Shown here: in pieces, positions 1 through 9,438 of the stretch
Numbering within the stretch: position 1 is the first letter of the stretch
Layout: every line of letters begins with the position of its first letter
NCBI GenBank assembly: GCA_036939975.1
Contig: JALLPB010000773.1
Location: forward strand, 1-14,094
Reading direction: 5' to 3'
Source of the DNA: Cyclostephanos tholiformis
Taxonomy: Eukaryota > Bacillariophyta > Thalassiosirophyceae > Thalassiosirales > Thalassiosiraceae
DNA length: 14,094 nucleotides
Made by a program: the position numbers and the translations under genes
Notes under the pieces: generated by a model
Told to the model about the DNA's origin: nothing
What the model saw: only the letters and a program-made list of their open reading frames with translations
Databases searched by the model: none

Positions 1-11
1 ATTAGTGTAAC

Positions 12-38
12 GTAACAAAGTGTTACAAATGTTACAAA
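12..38. repeat. Short direct and inverted repeat upstream of BUD13
   Basis: The nonamer TGTTACAAA occurs twice back to back (21-29 and 30-38). GTAACA at 12-17 faces TGTTAC at 21-26 as a 6-bp inverted repeat with a 3-base spacer. The cluster lies about 100 bases upstream of the BUD13 start codon, so it could be a promoter or transcription-factor site. It could also be chance in an AT-rich stretch. No TATA box or other core promoter element is evident. Confidence 0.3.
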
Positions 39-140
39 ATTCCCTCAGGCTCAATTCTCCTACTTAGACCCCCCCCCCAAAAAAAATCAACCGCGTGTGA
101 AGAGAGAGACACGTATAACAACGAACACAACATCATCATC

Positions 141-2092
141 ATGTCGTCGAAGCTCGCGTACCTAACCAAATACGGAGGGGGAGGGGGAAGAGGAGGAGGG
201 GGGGGGGGGGACGCCATCGACTACTATTACGACGACGTCGAAAATCGCGCCGACGAGATTAGGAGGACGTCGAAGAAAAAGAAGGAGAAGGGGAAGACGA
301 AGAGGAGGAAGATTAAGGAGGGGGGTGATAGTGGTGGTGGTGGTAGTAGTAGTAGGAGGAGGAGAAGGAGGAGGAAGAGGCACGATGCCGACAATGACGA
401 CGATGACGACGACGAGGATGAGGAGGATGATATGGAGGGTAGGGGAATGGGAATGGAGATGGACGATGGACCACCGACCGCCACCGTCGTACGCGACATG
501 GACGACATCCGCGCCTACCTCCCAGGAAACGATGACGGGGGTGGGTACGACGACGACGACGACGACGGGGACGTCTTTCCCGTCGTCCTACCGGCGTCGG
601 ATCTCGGCGGGGCGGCGGCATCATCGTCGTCATCGGCATCGTCGAAGGCCACGGAAGGTCCAAGCGGACGTCGTGGAGGATTCGTGGCGATTTCCACGAC
701 GAACGATGGCGACGATGGCGAGGAACGGGAACAACGTCCGCGACGACATCATCATCGACGACGAAGACGACGACGACACGATTCGGATTCGAGCGACGGC
801 GAGGACGATGCCGTCGTCGTCGCCGTTTCCTCCCGAGTAGGACGCGAGGAGCGCCATCGTCACGACTCTGATAGTGGCGATGACGATGGCGACGACGGCG
901 ACGACGACGAAGACGACGACGCACGCCGCGGCGGCGGCACGAATCGCGGGGGGAACGACGGGGGCGTGGGCAATCGTCGGAGGGACGACGTTCGCGATCG
1001 CGATTCCGAGGAGGAGGGTGGGAGCGAGATTCGCGACGGCGGTCCGATCGGCAAGGGGGAGGAGGAGGACGATGACGACGGTTGGGGGGGACGACGATTC
1101 CTCGATCGACGCGATTGTTCCGACTCCCCGGACGAATGCGAGGGAGGACGAACGAGGAGGGGGGGGGGGGGAATGAGAAGAGTGGGGATGAGTATGATGT
1201 CGAGTCGGATTCGGTCGGTGGCGAGTCGAATCGACATAAACGACGTGACGATTCCGATTCCCATCCCGAGGATGACGACGACGACGACTACGACGACGTC
1301 GACGACCGATGGGGCGGTCGCGATGGAGGGAGGGGGGGGAGACATCGGCACGATTCGTCGTCGTACGATTCGGACACGACGACACATGACGGTCCACCCG
1401 GCGGGGGGGGAGAGACGAGGGCGATCATGTCCTCCGGTCACAGGGCGGGATTGCAGGGATCGAGGGACTTCGCGAAAGCCGAACGCGAGATCAGGGATAA
1501 ACGGCGCGAGGAAATGAGTCGATTCGATGCCGTTGGGGGGGGACGTGCCGAACGGACTGTGTACAGGGACGCGAGCGGTAAGAAACGCGACGTATCGTCC
1601 AGGGACGGCTACGGGGGATACATGCGTCGTTCGGGGGAGGATACGGCCGAGAGGCAACGTCGCGCGAATAGGGGGACGCATCAGCGACTGCTGGAGGAGG
1701 CACGCGCGCGCGAGTTGGTGGAGGCATCGGGCATGACCCTCGCGCGCGGCGTGGACGATGCCATGCTGGAAGATCGAAAGAGGGCGGTCATACGGGAGGG
1801 CGATCCCATGGCCGCGCACGCCCATGGGAGACAACGGGAGGAGGAGGCGACGATGATGCAATCGAATCGACGGCCTTCCGGAACGAACGGTATCGGTCTC
1901 GCAACATCGCAACGGCACCGACCCGTCTACAAGGGACCGCAGCCGAAGCCGAATCGGTACGAACTGCGTCCGGGATACAGGTGGGACGGGATCGACAGGG
2001 GCAACGGTTTCGAGGATCGAGTTTTAGAAATGTTGCACAGCAAGGGCAGGAAGAGGGAGGAGGCTTATAAGTGGAGCGCCGCGGATATGTAA
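141..2092 (+). CDS. BUD13: BUD13/CWC26 homologue, RES-complex pre-mRNA splicing factor (one frame break)
   Basis: Recognised by its C-terminus. From about 1930 it reads YKGPQPKPNRYELRPGYRWDG, followed by IDRGNGFE and the final AYKWSAADM, which is the BUD13 signature ending. Upstream are other family blocks: SSGHRAGLQ (about 1429), VYRDASGKKRD (about 1558) and REGDPMA (about 1795). In known homologues BUD13 joins Snu17/RBMX2 and Pml1/SNIP1 in the nuclear RES complex, which aids spliceosome activation. The start ATG at 141 begins MSSKLAYLTKYG, close to the usual BUD13 N-terminus. The middle is low complexity: poly-Gly, Lys/Arg tracts, Asp runs and recurring R-H-D-S-D units (for example RRHDSDSSDGED). 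Codons run in one frame from 141 to the 13-G run at 1159-1171 and in another frame from there to the stop at 2090-2092. One missing G or two extra would rejoin them into about 650 residues. Family identity is very secure. Whether the break is real or an assembly error is not settled; an intron is less likely. Confidence 0.92.
1159..1171 (+). repeat. Run of 13 G at the BUD13 frame break
   Basis: Thirteen consecutive G lie exactly where the sensible BUD13 frame changes. Before the run the frame starting at 141 gives RRDCSDSPDE, a typical R-D-S repeat unit. After it the frame ending at 2092 gives NEKSGDEYDVES and later the conserved domains. A second 13-G run at 198-210 does not change the frame. 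Mononucleotide runs of this length are common sites of both real slippage and sequencing error. Confidence 0.85.
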
Positions 2093-2143
2093 TCGATGCT
2101 TGTTTGCGGAATGCTTAACTCAATCGTCAATTACATAACTCCG

Positions 2144-3583
2144 TTAGCCCTGTTCCATCAACCCCTTCTGTCGATGAATGCGAATGTAAAGCTTTCGCCC
2201 CACCAGCTCTGCCCATTTTTTATATAATTTCTTGTTCGGATGCACCCCATCTGGCGATAGGAGGGAATCTTCACATTCTTCAATAACTCTAAATCCATGT
2301 TCATCCATGAGCGCATTTACTGGCGTGCCGTAGTTTACGCTGTTCCATTGGTACATCAAAGAGATTTCCTTCGAATTGATCTCCAAATACATGGCATTAT
2401 TCCTACCCCTAACCACCATCTTCTTCAGGCGCTCCCATAGACCTACTAAGATATCCATCATCAAGCCAAGTGGAAAGATGCTCGTTCGAAGAGGCATTTC
2501 GGGGAAAACGACCACTGCCCCGGGAGCGTGAGAGCGAATGTCAGCAAGCAGCATCTCGATACCTTGCCGATATTGGTTCAATCTTCCTGCAACTTGGGTT
2601 TCCCTGTCAAAGAACAATTGAATGGGGTTCTCAGGAAGGAGCCTCTTCAAGTCGTTCATGCCAAACAGAACAACCACGATATCAACACCTCGCACGCTGC
2701 ACTCCTGCTCGACAACATCCAGGCAGAATGACCTAATATCGTATATATCGCCGCCGTCTACTCCCGCCGATCGCCATTGTACGGGTAGGCGGAAATAACG
2801 AGAGAGAGTTCGAGCCAGAACCTGAGGGAAAACAGGTCCTTGATGATCAGATCCCGCCCCTGTGTTTTCCACTAAGGACGCTAAATTTTCTTTAGCTACA
2901 CGAAACGTCTCGTTGCAACCAACTCCAATGGCTAGAGAATCACCAATCACCAGAACACGTATCGGATCTCCGTCGGTATTTGATGACGATGAACGGTGCT
3001 CAGTCGAGATGAGTTTACGGAGTAGGGAAGGGATGAGTTCGGGAGCATTGTTGGTTTTGCTTCTTTTGCGATCCTCGTTCTCACCGCTATGATCCGAGGC
3101 CCCGCACGTTTTATCGTCGTAATCAACAAGATATGATAGCAACGAATCCAAAAGGGAAGTGACGACGGTTCCCCGCTCATCGCCGTCAATGACAGTGACA
3201 GTACCTATCACCTCCGCCTCGCAATCAGCATCGGCATCTCCGACATAATTTTCCTTCCCCAGTGTCAATCCATCGGGGTACGCTAGCTTCCCTCGCACAT
3301 CATTTCGATATCGATACAGCGCGACCAAGCCTTGCATCATCGATATAAGGATCGCCGAAGCGAGTGCCTGACCCGCGCGCTTAACCTTCACTGCCATCAT
3401 TGGCGATGGAACGATGGCGTTAGATTCGACTGTACGAATCTGCTGCGAAAGTTGGCCTTGGAAATGCGCGCGTGGGCGGATTGCGGTGACATCTACTGTT
3501 GGATGACGTGATCGCGACATGCGTCGAAGGGGGGCAAAGGCTAAGTGAAGTTCAGCGACGAAGCGGCGGCGCATCATCGTCAT
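2144..3583 (-). CDS. SGNH/GDSL-type hydrolase (esterase or lipase fold)
   Basis: A 479-residue single-exon protein with every SGNH block in order. Block I is VIGDSLAIGVG (nucleophile Ser216). Block II is SAGVDGGD (Gly about 274-278). Block III is LFGMNDL (Asn310). Block V is SPDGVHPN (Asp445, His448). In the family Ser-Asp-His hydrolyse ester bonds, and the Gly and Asn form the oxyanion hole. The substrate cannot be read from sequence. The first 200 residues lie outside the domain. They are rich in Arg at the start and include a weakly hydrophobic stretch (about 71-90, GQALASAILISMMQGLVALY), which could be an organelle-targeting region or a single membrane anchor. No classical signal peptide is obvious. 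The ATG at 3583 is the first after an in-frame TAG, and two more ATGs follow within four codons. The gene converges on BUD13 with 51 bases between stop codons. Confidence 0.88.
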   Translation of the reverse strand: MTMMRRRFVAELHLAFAPLRRMSRSRHPTVDVTAIRPRAHFQGQLSQQIRTVESNAIVPSPMMAVKVKRAGQALASAILISMMQGLVALYRYRNDVRGKLAYPDGLTLGKENYVGDADADCEAEVIGTVTVIDGDERGTVVTSLLDSLLSYLVDYDDKTCGASDHSGENEDRKRSKTNNAPELIPSLLRKLISTEHRSSSSNTDGDPIRVLVIGDSLAIGVGCNETFRVAKENLASLVENTGAGSDHQGPVFPQVLARTLSRYFRLPVQWRSAGVDGGDIYDIRSFCLDVVEQECSVRGVDIVVVLFGMNDLKRLLPENPIQLFFDRETQVAGRLNQYRQGIEMLLADIRSHAPGAVVVFPEMPLRTSIFPLGLMMDILVGLWERLKKMVVRGRNNAMYLEINSKEISLMYQWNSVNYGTPVNALMDEHGFRVIEECEDSLLSPDGVHPNKKLYKKWAELVGRKLYIRIHRQKGLMEQG

Positions 3584-3594
3584 GGCTCGGCCAT
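3580..3594 (-). promoter_or_regulatory. Possible four-codon upstream ORF overlapping the hydrolase start
   Basis: Just upstream of the hydrolase ATG is another ATG in good context (GCCATGG). It reads Met-Ala-Glu-Pro and stops at a TGA that overlaps the hydrolase start as ATGA. If the transcript includes it, ribosomes would terminate on top of the main start codon, a layout that can lower or condition translation. It could be chance, or transcription may begin downstream of it. No transcript data are available. Confidence 0.3.
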
Positions 3595-3720
3595 GGCAAA
3601 GCTATGATAGGCACATGAATGAGCGTGATCAGGATGAGGTCATAGTAAATATTATTATTTGTCACATCAAAGGAGGCATTTCACAGAAGATTCTCTATTA
3701 ATATTATCTCTCCTGAAATC

Positions 3721-4402
3721 ATGAATCTCAGAGCATTTCAAGAGAATAATTGTGGGAACAGTTCTGATTGTGCCGCGCCAAAATCTATGCTCTGGAATCA
3801 TAAGTGGATTGAGTTCACCGGTGACCTGGGCGTTGACCCCTTTCTCGAAACCTTCCACGACAAAGCTCCATTCCTACAAAAAATCTTCTCCGGATGAGTA
3901 CATTCTGGGGAACTTGCTGCCTCCAGAAATCCCATCAAGTCTAGATTGGCTGAAGTTTAAGTACAGCATGTTGCACAGATGCTCCTCAATATCGGGGCCA
4001 ATGACCCTTTACTCAACTCAGTATTCCAAAGTACTAAACACTGACTTTCGACTCTTCAACGGACCCTCCACATGTGGAAACAAAAGGATCCCACCCAGCT
4101 ACGAGTCAAACCCATTCCCATCATGGTCAGATTGGGTCTCGGTGACTTCGGATGTGGTTGACAACACCTTCTGCATGGCAGCCTACATGATCATCATCAC
4201 ATCCTTCTTCCTCCTGCGGCTGGTCGAGTATACTGACAACAACAAGGGAACGGTCTAGGCACACCCTAAGAATGAGGGACTACTCCCATTATATGTTATC
4301 CGCTGGAGACTACACCCCTTATCCCAAATCACCTCGTTCCACATCTACGAGCCCAACGCCTTCCTCATTGCTGCCTCCCTTCTATCCTTCATTCTTTTCT
4401 TT
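3721..4402 (+). pseudogene. Decayed tyrosine recombinase/integrase-like gene
   Basis: Three collinear pieces match the kind of tyrosine-recombinase-like element gene I recall from diatom genomes. In the frame of the ATG at 3721, WIEFTGDLGVDPFLE and, after two in-frame stops, HVAQMLLNIGANDPLLN and LRVKPIPIM resemble the N-terminal core-binding half. In the next frame, MIIITSFFLLRLVEYTDN (about 4174-4240) resembles the box I region, where LLRPGEYT is usual and the Arg would be the first catalytic Arg. A weaker match, NAFLIAASLLSFILFF (about 4340-4400), continues this frame after a stop at 4256. The later H-x-x-R and Tyr boxes were not found. There are at least five disruptions, so no protein is expected. 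The family call rests on memory of motifs, not on a search. Confidence 0.55.
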
Positions 4403-5138
4403 CCCACCCATCCTCTCTTTCTCTCTTGGCTTGTGGCGGATCATGGCATGATGCACTACTCATGACTCGGCCATTCTGGGGCACAAAGGTGGAGCTATTT
4501 TACAAGCAAAAAGTCCCCTGTTTTTGCCAGCAGTCTAGGTTAGTTTGTCTCTCCTCTCTAGAAGCCTATCATAAGGGAGAAAGGTAGCACACCACCTAAC
4601 AATTACTTCTTCGAATTGAGCATCTGGGCAATCGATATGTTCCAATCGCTCCAGAATTATTGAGGGCTTTGCGAGCTAAAATTGTCAGGGCACTCCAAAC
4701 ACCCTGATGAAGTGGTGTGAGATTTTAGCTTGCTTTTCCTAAAGATGTATAGTAAGCGAGATGTGAGCTCGTCATATCTCCGCCAATAATGATCGGATGG
4801 GGACGTTTCAAGTACCCATCCTGTGCATATGCATGGGAGGAAGATGTCCGTGCAGTAAGGATGAACAATTAGTTCATCTCGGGGTCAGTAGGCCTAGAGG
4901 TGAAGCGTCGGAAACCATGGTGGAGTTGTGTAAGTGGGTTATCTGTCGTATTTTTACGCAAAAAATATTTGAGCGATTATAGTAAGTTAGTAAAAAAAAA
5001 GTTGGCGATCTACATATAGGTACTCGGAGATGAGCCGGCCAACGCGTTTTTGGGAGGTGGTGAGCAAGCGACGACCAACTTAACTTTGAAGTGGTACCAC
5101 ATATCGCATCTCACGATATTAACTTTTCAAGAGAGACG
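4403..5138. other. Intergenic stretch without a recognisable gene
   Basis: About 740 bases. Short open frames occur (for example 4797-4982) but none has family motifs or gene-like composition. The left part may be further remnant of the recombinase element. The right end should hold the promoter and 5' leader of the gene starting at 5139; a weak AT-rich TACATATAGG lies near 5011-5020. No tRNA, terminal repeat or other structure was recognised. Confidence 0.5.
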
Positions 5139-8100
5139 ATGGAAGACATCGACGACGCCTGTCGGGGATTTGCGAGGTCCGTCGATGACTACATCGTCAG
5201 GGCCAACCGCGCTCGTATGAAGAAGAACAGGCTGAAGAGGAAGCGGCTCCGAGGAGAGAACTTTGATGATGATGATGACGACGACGACGACCACGACGAC
5301 GCGTCGTTCTCGATGGCGTCATTGCGGGATGAGTGTCTTGACCTAGTTAAACACGCTAACCTCGTGCTACGCACATTGAAGGCGAAGCGTCTATCATTAT
5401 CGAACGCGTTGATCGCGTTTGGGGAGGCGTCGAACGCCTGCGTCATGCGATTCGCCGACAACGCACATACCGCCACCACCACAAATTCCTCCTCCCTCGT
5501 AAATGTCAATCTCGGTTATGTCGAAACTTCAAGGATCGAAGCGGCTAGGCGGTGGTTTACCATATATCTGCGTTTGCGGGATGGATTCGTGCTGATGGAG
5601 AGCGGCGAGCGACGACATATCCACGACTTCGACGACATCGACAACGACGACGACATTAACGACACCAGAGGCGGGGGGGAAGGCAAGGTCGACGAGACGA
5701 GGAGGGAAAGGAAATTCCCATCGAAATTGGGGGATGGGTGTTACCAATCCGATGGCATCACGCGCAAATATTCCTCGTCGAACGGGTACACTGGTCGTGG
5801 ATATGACGAGTTCTACGACGAGGACGTGGGTATTAGGCGTCGTCTATTGATGGCATTGTCAATCATCGACGACAATCGACACATATCGAAAGTGAGCGAG
5901 AGGCTATTCGATAACGACGAACGCGCGATATCGTGGGAAAGTCACATGGACGAGCACGTACGCGAATGCACATCGATGAGGGACGATTTACGGTCCATCG
6001 TCGCGAAATTCGAAATCGACGTCAATCGACACCTGCCGCCCACGAGGAAATTGACACTGAACAGCGATGACAAATTCGAACGTATGAAACTGGGGGATCA
6101 ACTCGACATCGAACGCAGGGGTAACGAATTCAGGGTTTGTGATAGGGGTGGATCATTGCCAGTGGGGATGTCCGTGGATGATTGGCGGAAAAGGTTCGGC
6201 CTACTCGCGGTGGCGGTTCGGGCGGCGAAGGAAAAACAGAAGACCGCAAATGCGAGTAGGGGGAAGGATGATGACAATTGCGGTGCGAATGGGATCTCGT
6301 CGTCCACGACAACGACGAGGGTGGCGGTGGCGGCAACATCGTCAGAATGGAGGATCGAGGGGCTCGGGACAGGGAAGAAAAAAAGGAAGGTCATACTCGA
6401 TGATTCGTCGGAGGACGACGACGACGACGACGGCGACGTCGTCGTGACGCGCGACACTACCGATGCCGTCGCCTTCAACTCAACCATCCGAGACGTCGAT
6501 GGTGATGGACATGATGACGGATTGATGGTGCGCGTTCGCGTGCCCACGGACGTGAGCGACGGTCATCGCGGAGGCGACTTCGGCGACGGCGATTTGGGTC
6601 ATCATACCACGTCAGTGGACGAGGTGAAACGTCGGCTGGGCGTCGACAATATGATGTTGCAAAGTGGACGCGAACGATTAGAGGACGAGCAGCTTCGTTC
6701 GACGATGGCCGCGAATGAGGAGGATTTCCTCGAGGGGATCTTGCGCGATGAAGACGACCTCAGGTGCGAGCGAAAAACGAACGAGGGCAAGCACTACTAC
6801 TCGACTCATGCTCCACTTTTGAAAGAATGCTACGCCTCGAGGAAGGAAACACGTAAGATCATTCAGTCCAATGAGCTGCTGAGGGAAATGCAGGAGGTTT
6901 GTTCCGCGTTTGACGATTCCGTGATACGATGGAACGATAATCTGCAATCTCTTCTTGACGTTCGAAGGATTGACACCGCCAATGGACTGCTCGACGAGAC
7001 GGTGGATCGAGTGAGTATAAAATGCATACCACATCTCCGAATCTCTTGTTTTCTGATGAGCTCCTCTGTATCTCCTTCTTATGATCGAAACTCCACCCGT
7101 TGGCATTGTGGATGTGCGTGATATGCAGTCATACATGGCGCGAGAGAACTTTCGCGAGGCGAACATGCTTCTCGGCATAGACTCGATAGAAGTGTACGAT
7201 TTTTTCTCTCAATTGCAAAAGAATCGAACGACGGCGCAGACACGAGTCTCTTCTAGAGCTATTCCAGAACATTCCCTATCAAAGGCATGTCACTCCTTCC
7301 TCGCATTTGCACAGGAGACTTTCAAAACTGCATTGAATCTAGTTCTCGAGCACGAGCGTTGTCAAACCACAAATTCTGCCATGGTGAAGATTGAACAACT
7401 CTGGGAAAAGGGCCAGCATCTCCTTCTACGTGGGCGCGCTCATCACAATATTGGACACACGATTTACGAGATGGCCTCGTATACTACAGGTGCTGCACTC
7501 GCCCCCTACATCGGGCGACGACAAGTACACCAAGGGGGCGGGGGTCAATATGAACGTAACACGCGCCTTCTGATGAAGGCTAAAAAAGAATTCGAGGATG
7601 CCGTGCATAGCGCAAAGTCGATGCGTCACAATACACTATTGATCCGTCGACACAAAGACGCGAATGATATCTCCAGTCAGAGCATCTATTCGTGGACGAC
7701 GGAGGCGACGTTACAGCTATTGGAGGCAATTAAGCTTGAAACGCTAGCTAGTGGTTTCCTCGTAATTTGCTTGTGGAAGTTAGGTGAAACGGATGCAGCA
7801 AACAAAAGTTTCAACGCTGCGTTTGAGTCAGTAGATATTTCGGACATAATGAATCATGCGAGCACCAAAGGAGTGTCTCTTTTTGAAATTGCGGAGGTTT
7901 TATGTGATTTATATTGGTTTGCTATGAGAGTTGCCGGATTGTCCACTCAATCTCTCGAACGCATGTCGATCGGGAAGGGTTGGGACATTAGTTTAGGGGA
8001 GGCTTTATTCCAAATCACACTCACGGCGTTGAACCGAGCCTGTGTGATCAGTGATCAGCTTTTCTCATCCGTGGATGTTTACTCTCTTGACTCTGTGATG

Positions 8101-8670
8101 GAACGTGATATTGCCACGGCTGTTAGCATTCGTCAGGAGGAGAATGAAATACGCAAATGGTGGGAAACAACGAAGGCGTGGGCCCATACAAAGATCTCGG
8201 ATGTCGCCAGAAGTGGGAGTGCAGTCACCAACTTTCATCGCAGCGAAGTTGCGGGAGATTTTGGCGACATGTCATCATTCGGGGTCGTCGCCCCTTTAAA
8301 AACAAGAAGAATCATTATTCATGATAATGGTAGATCATTGCAAGATCGTTTCACCTCATGTCGGACAATACGCGCCAAGAAGAATGACGGCTCAGATGTC
8401 GAAAATGAAGCAATGAGATTCAGCTCGAACTTTTGCTCAGGCAACAAGGGCACTGCCAAGGCAGTGGATGCGTCAGCAATATCATCGATGGGTAGAGTGC
8501 CAAATGCTAAAATTGTATATCGCAAATGGGGAAACGAAGTTTTGGATGAGCACGAGAGGAGGAGGTTCTGTCCGGCACTACCTGAAAATTTCGTCGAAAT
8601 GGGGATATCTATCGATGTAATACGTGCCCTCGAGAAAAAGTTGGGTCATATTCTGCCATCAAGGAACTGA
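5139..8670 (+). CDS. Large nuclear protein of unknown family, two exons
   Basis: Exon 1 (5139-7010) and exon 2 (7129-8670) join in phase 0 across a 118-base GT-AG intron to give 1137 residues. The ATG at 5139 (MEDIDDACRG) is the first ATG; the frame is open slightly further upstream but only from a GTG. I recognise no family. Near the N-terminus a basic cluster (KKNRLKRKRLRG, residues about 28-39) is followed by nine Asp in a row (43-51). GKKKRKV at 412-418, a monopartite nuclear-localisation sequence of the SV40 type, is followed by DDSSEDDDDDD. This pattern suggests a nuclear, possibly chromatin- or nucleic-acid-linked protein. Exon 1 has several charged helical stretches separated by low-complexity insertions. 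Exon 2 is better ordered, with helix-rich segments such as LASGFLVICLWKLGETDAAN that recall a TPR-type helical pair. The frame stays open throughout both exons, with coding-like composition, which argues for a live gene. Function is unknown. Confidence 0.8.
7011..7128 (+). other. Spliceosomal intron (118 bases, phase 0)
   Basis: The donor is CGA|GTGAGT at 7011 and the acceptor is TGATATGCAG ending at 7128, with pyrimidine-rich sequence (TCTTGTTTTCTG, CTCCTTCTT) in between. Removing it joins ...LLDETVDR directly to SYMARENFRE... without breaking a codon, and links two long open frames that otherwise lie in different frames. Both splice sites fit the consensus well. This is the only intron I can place in the window. 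Confidence 0.85.
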
Positions 8671-8908
8671 TAGTTGGGACACTGCGGTGTGTCGGGGTGG
8701 TAGGATAATTAATCATCGTAATTTCACATAGAAATATCACAACCTGATCGTACGCTAATGATTGGAAAAAGAGCAAAAAAATGGTGTGCAAAGTCATCAT
8801 TTATTTGGGAGGACCAAATTTGAGGAATGATTTTTTTTAGCAATCATATCCCAGTAAGAATCAAAGAAACTGGAAAATTGTCCAACTCACACTAAGTTGT
8901 CGTTCATT
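8671..8908. other. Spacer between the unknown gene and the retroelement remnant
   Basis: An AT-rich spacer of 238 bases that should contain the 3' end of the preceding transcript. No canonical AATAAA is present. No terminal repeat or target-site duplication marking the edge of the neighbouring retroelement was found, so the element end near 8909 is only where similarity fades. Confidence 0.4.
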
Positions 8909-9232
8909 CTACTTCTCTACCGGCTCACAAAGTGTGGTGAAGATGTCCGGGAACCAGTTGATGAAGGAGGCGTTGGTGTGGGAAGGCATCGGCCACAAGA
9001 TGATCACTTTGATGTCGTAGACATATGCAACAAAAATATAGTGCAAGATTTTTAATGCCCAAAAGGGGAAGGCACCGGTGAGGTTGGTATGCATGGTTCT
9101 GGTGTTGACTTCAGCAAGGGCAGCGTAGCAAAACACATCATGCATTTTGCAGGCATCTTGAGTGGGTGACATTTGATCAACTTCCTTTTGGGCAGCAATG
9201 ATGTCAAGGTGGGCACTGTGAGTTGATGCCAT
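8909..9232 (-). pseudogene. Retroelement integrase-region remnant
   Basis: One open stretch of 107 residues reads, in order, VFCYAALAEVNTRTMHTNLT, GAFPF, HYIFVAYVYDIKVIILWPMP and SFINWFPDIF. This resembles the start of the catalytic core of retroelement integrases in diatoms, where the usual pattern is Y-T-D-L-T-G-x-F-P followed by a Y-I-F-V-x-Y-x-Y-D strand. The position normally held by the first catalytic Asp appears to be Asn here (HTNLTG). The fragment stops after about one third of the core; later catalytic residues, reverse transcriptase and RNase H are absent. It follows the Gag remnant on the same strand after about 200 bases, so both probably come from one element. Not functional. 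Confidence 0.6.
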
Positions 9233-9438
9233 ATTGGATCGATGTCAGTGCATGTGTCCTTTGTCCATGGTGATAGAGCATGATGGGATCATATTACTGT
9301 CAGGGTGAGGCCTGGAAAGGTCTTGAGTTATATGCTTTTGTCAAGGGCATCATGAAGGAGAGTGGCCACTGGCAGGGAGCAAAGACTCTGATGCATGTAC
9401 CATGTGACAAAATACATTGGTGGCCATTGCAATGGGGG

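Noticed and set aside
325..840. Plus-strand frame of 171 residues within BUD13
   Set aside because: It is an alternative-frame reading of the same trinucleotide repeats (Met/Thr/Arg runs), with no family motif.
313..1918. Long antisense open frames opposite BUD13 (for example 860-1918, 630-1397 and 313-924 on the minus strand)
   Set aside because: They are low-complexity Arg/Ser/Pro or Val/Ile repeats produced by the GAC/GAT/GGA codon periodicity of the sense gene. They have no domains and their extent simply mirrors the repeat region.
4797..4982. Short 61-residue plus-strand open frame
   Set aside because: No motif, no gene-like composition and no similarity that I recognise; it fits chance in an intergenic stretch.
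5091..5138. Longer N-terminus of the unknown gene starting at 5091
   Set aside because: The codon at 5091 is GTG. The first ATG in frame is at 5139, and a nuclear eukaryotic gene would normally start there.
6678..7178. Minus-strand open frame of 166 residues across the intron of the unknown gene
   Set aside because: It lies opposite the coding exon and intron, has no recognisable motif, and the plus strand has a clear spliced gene here.
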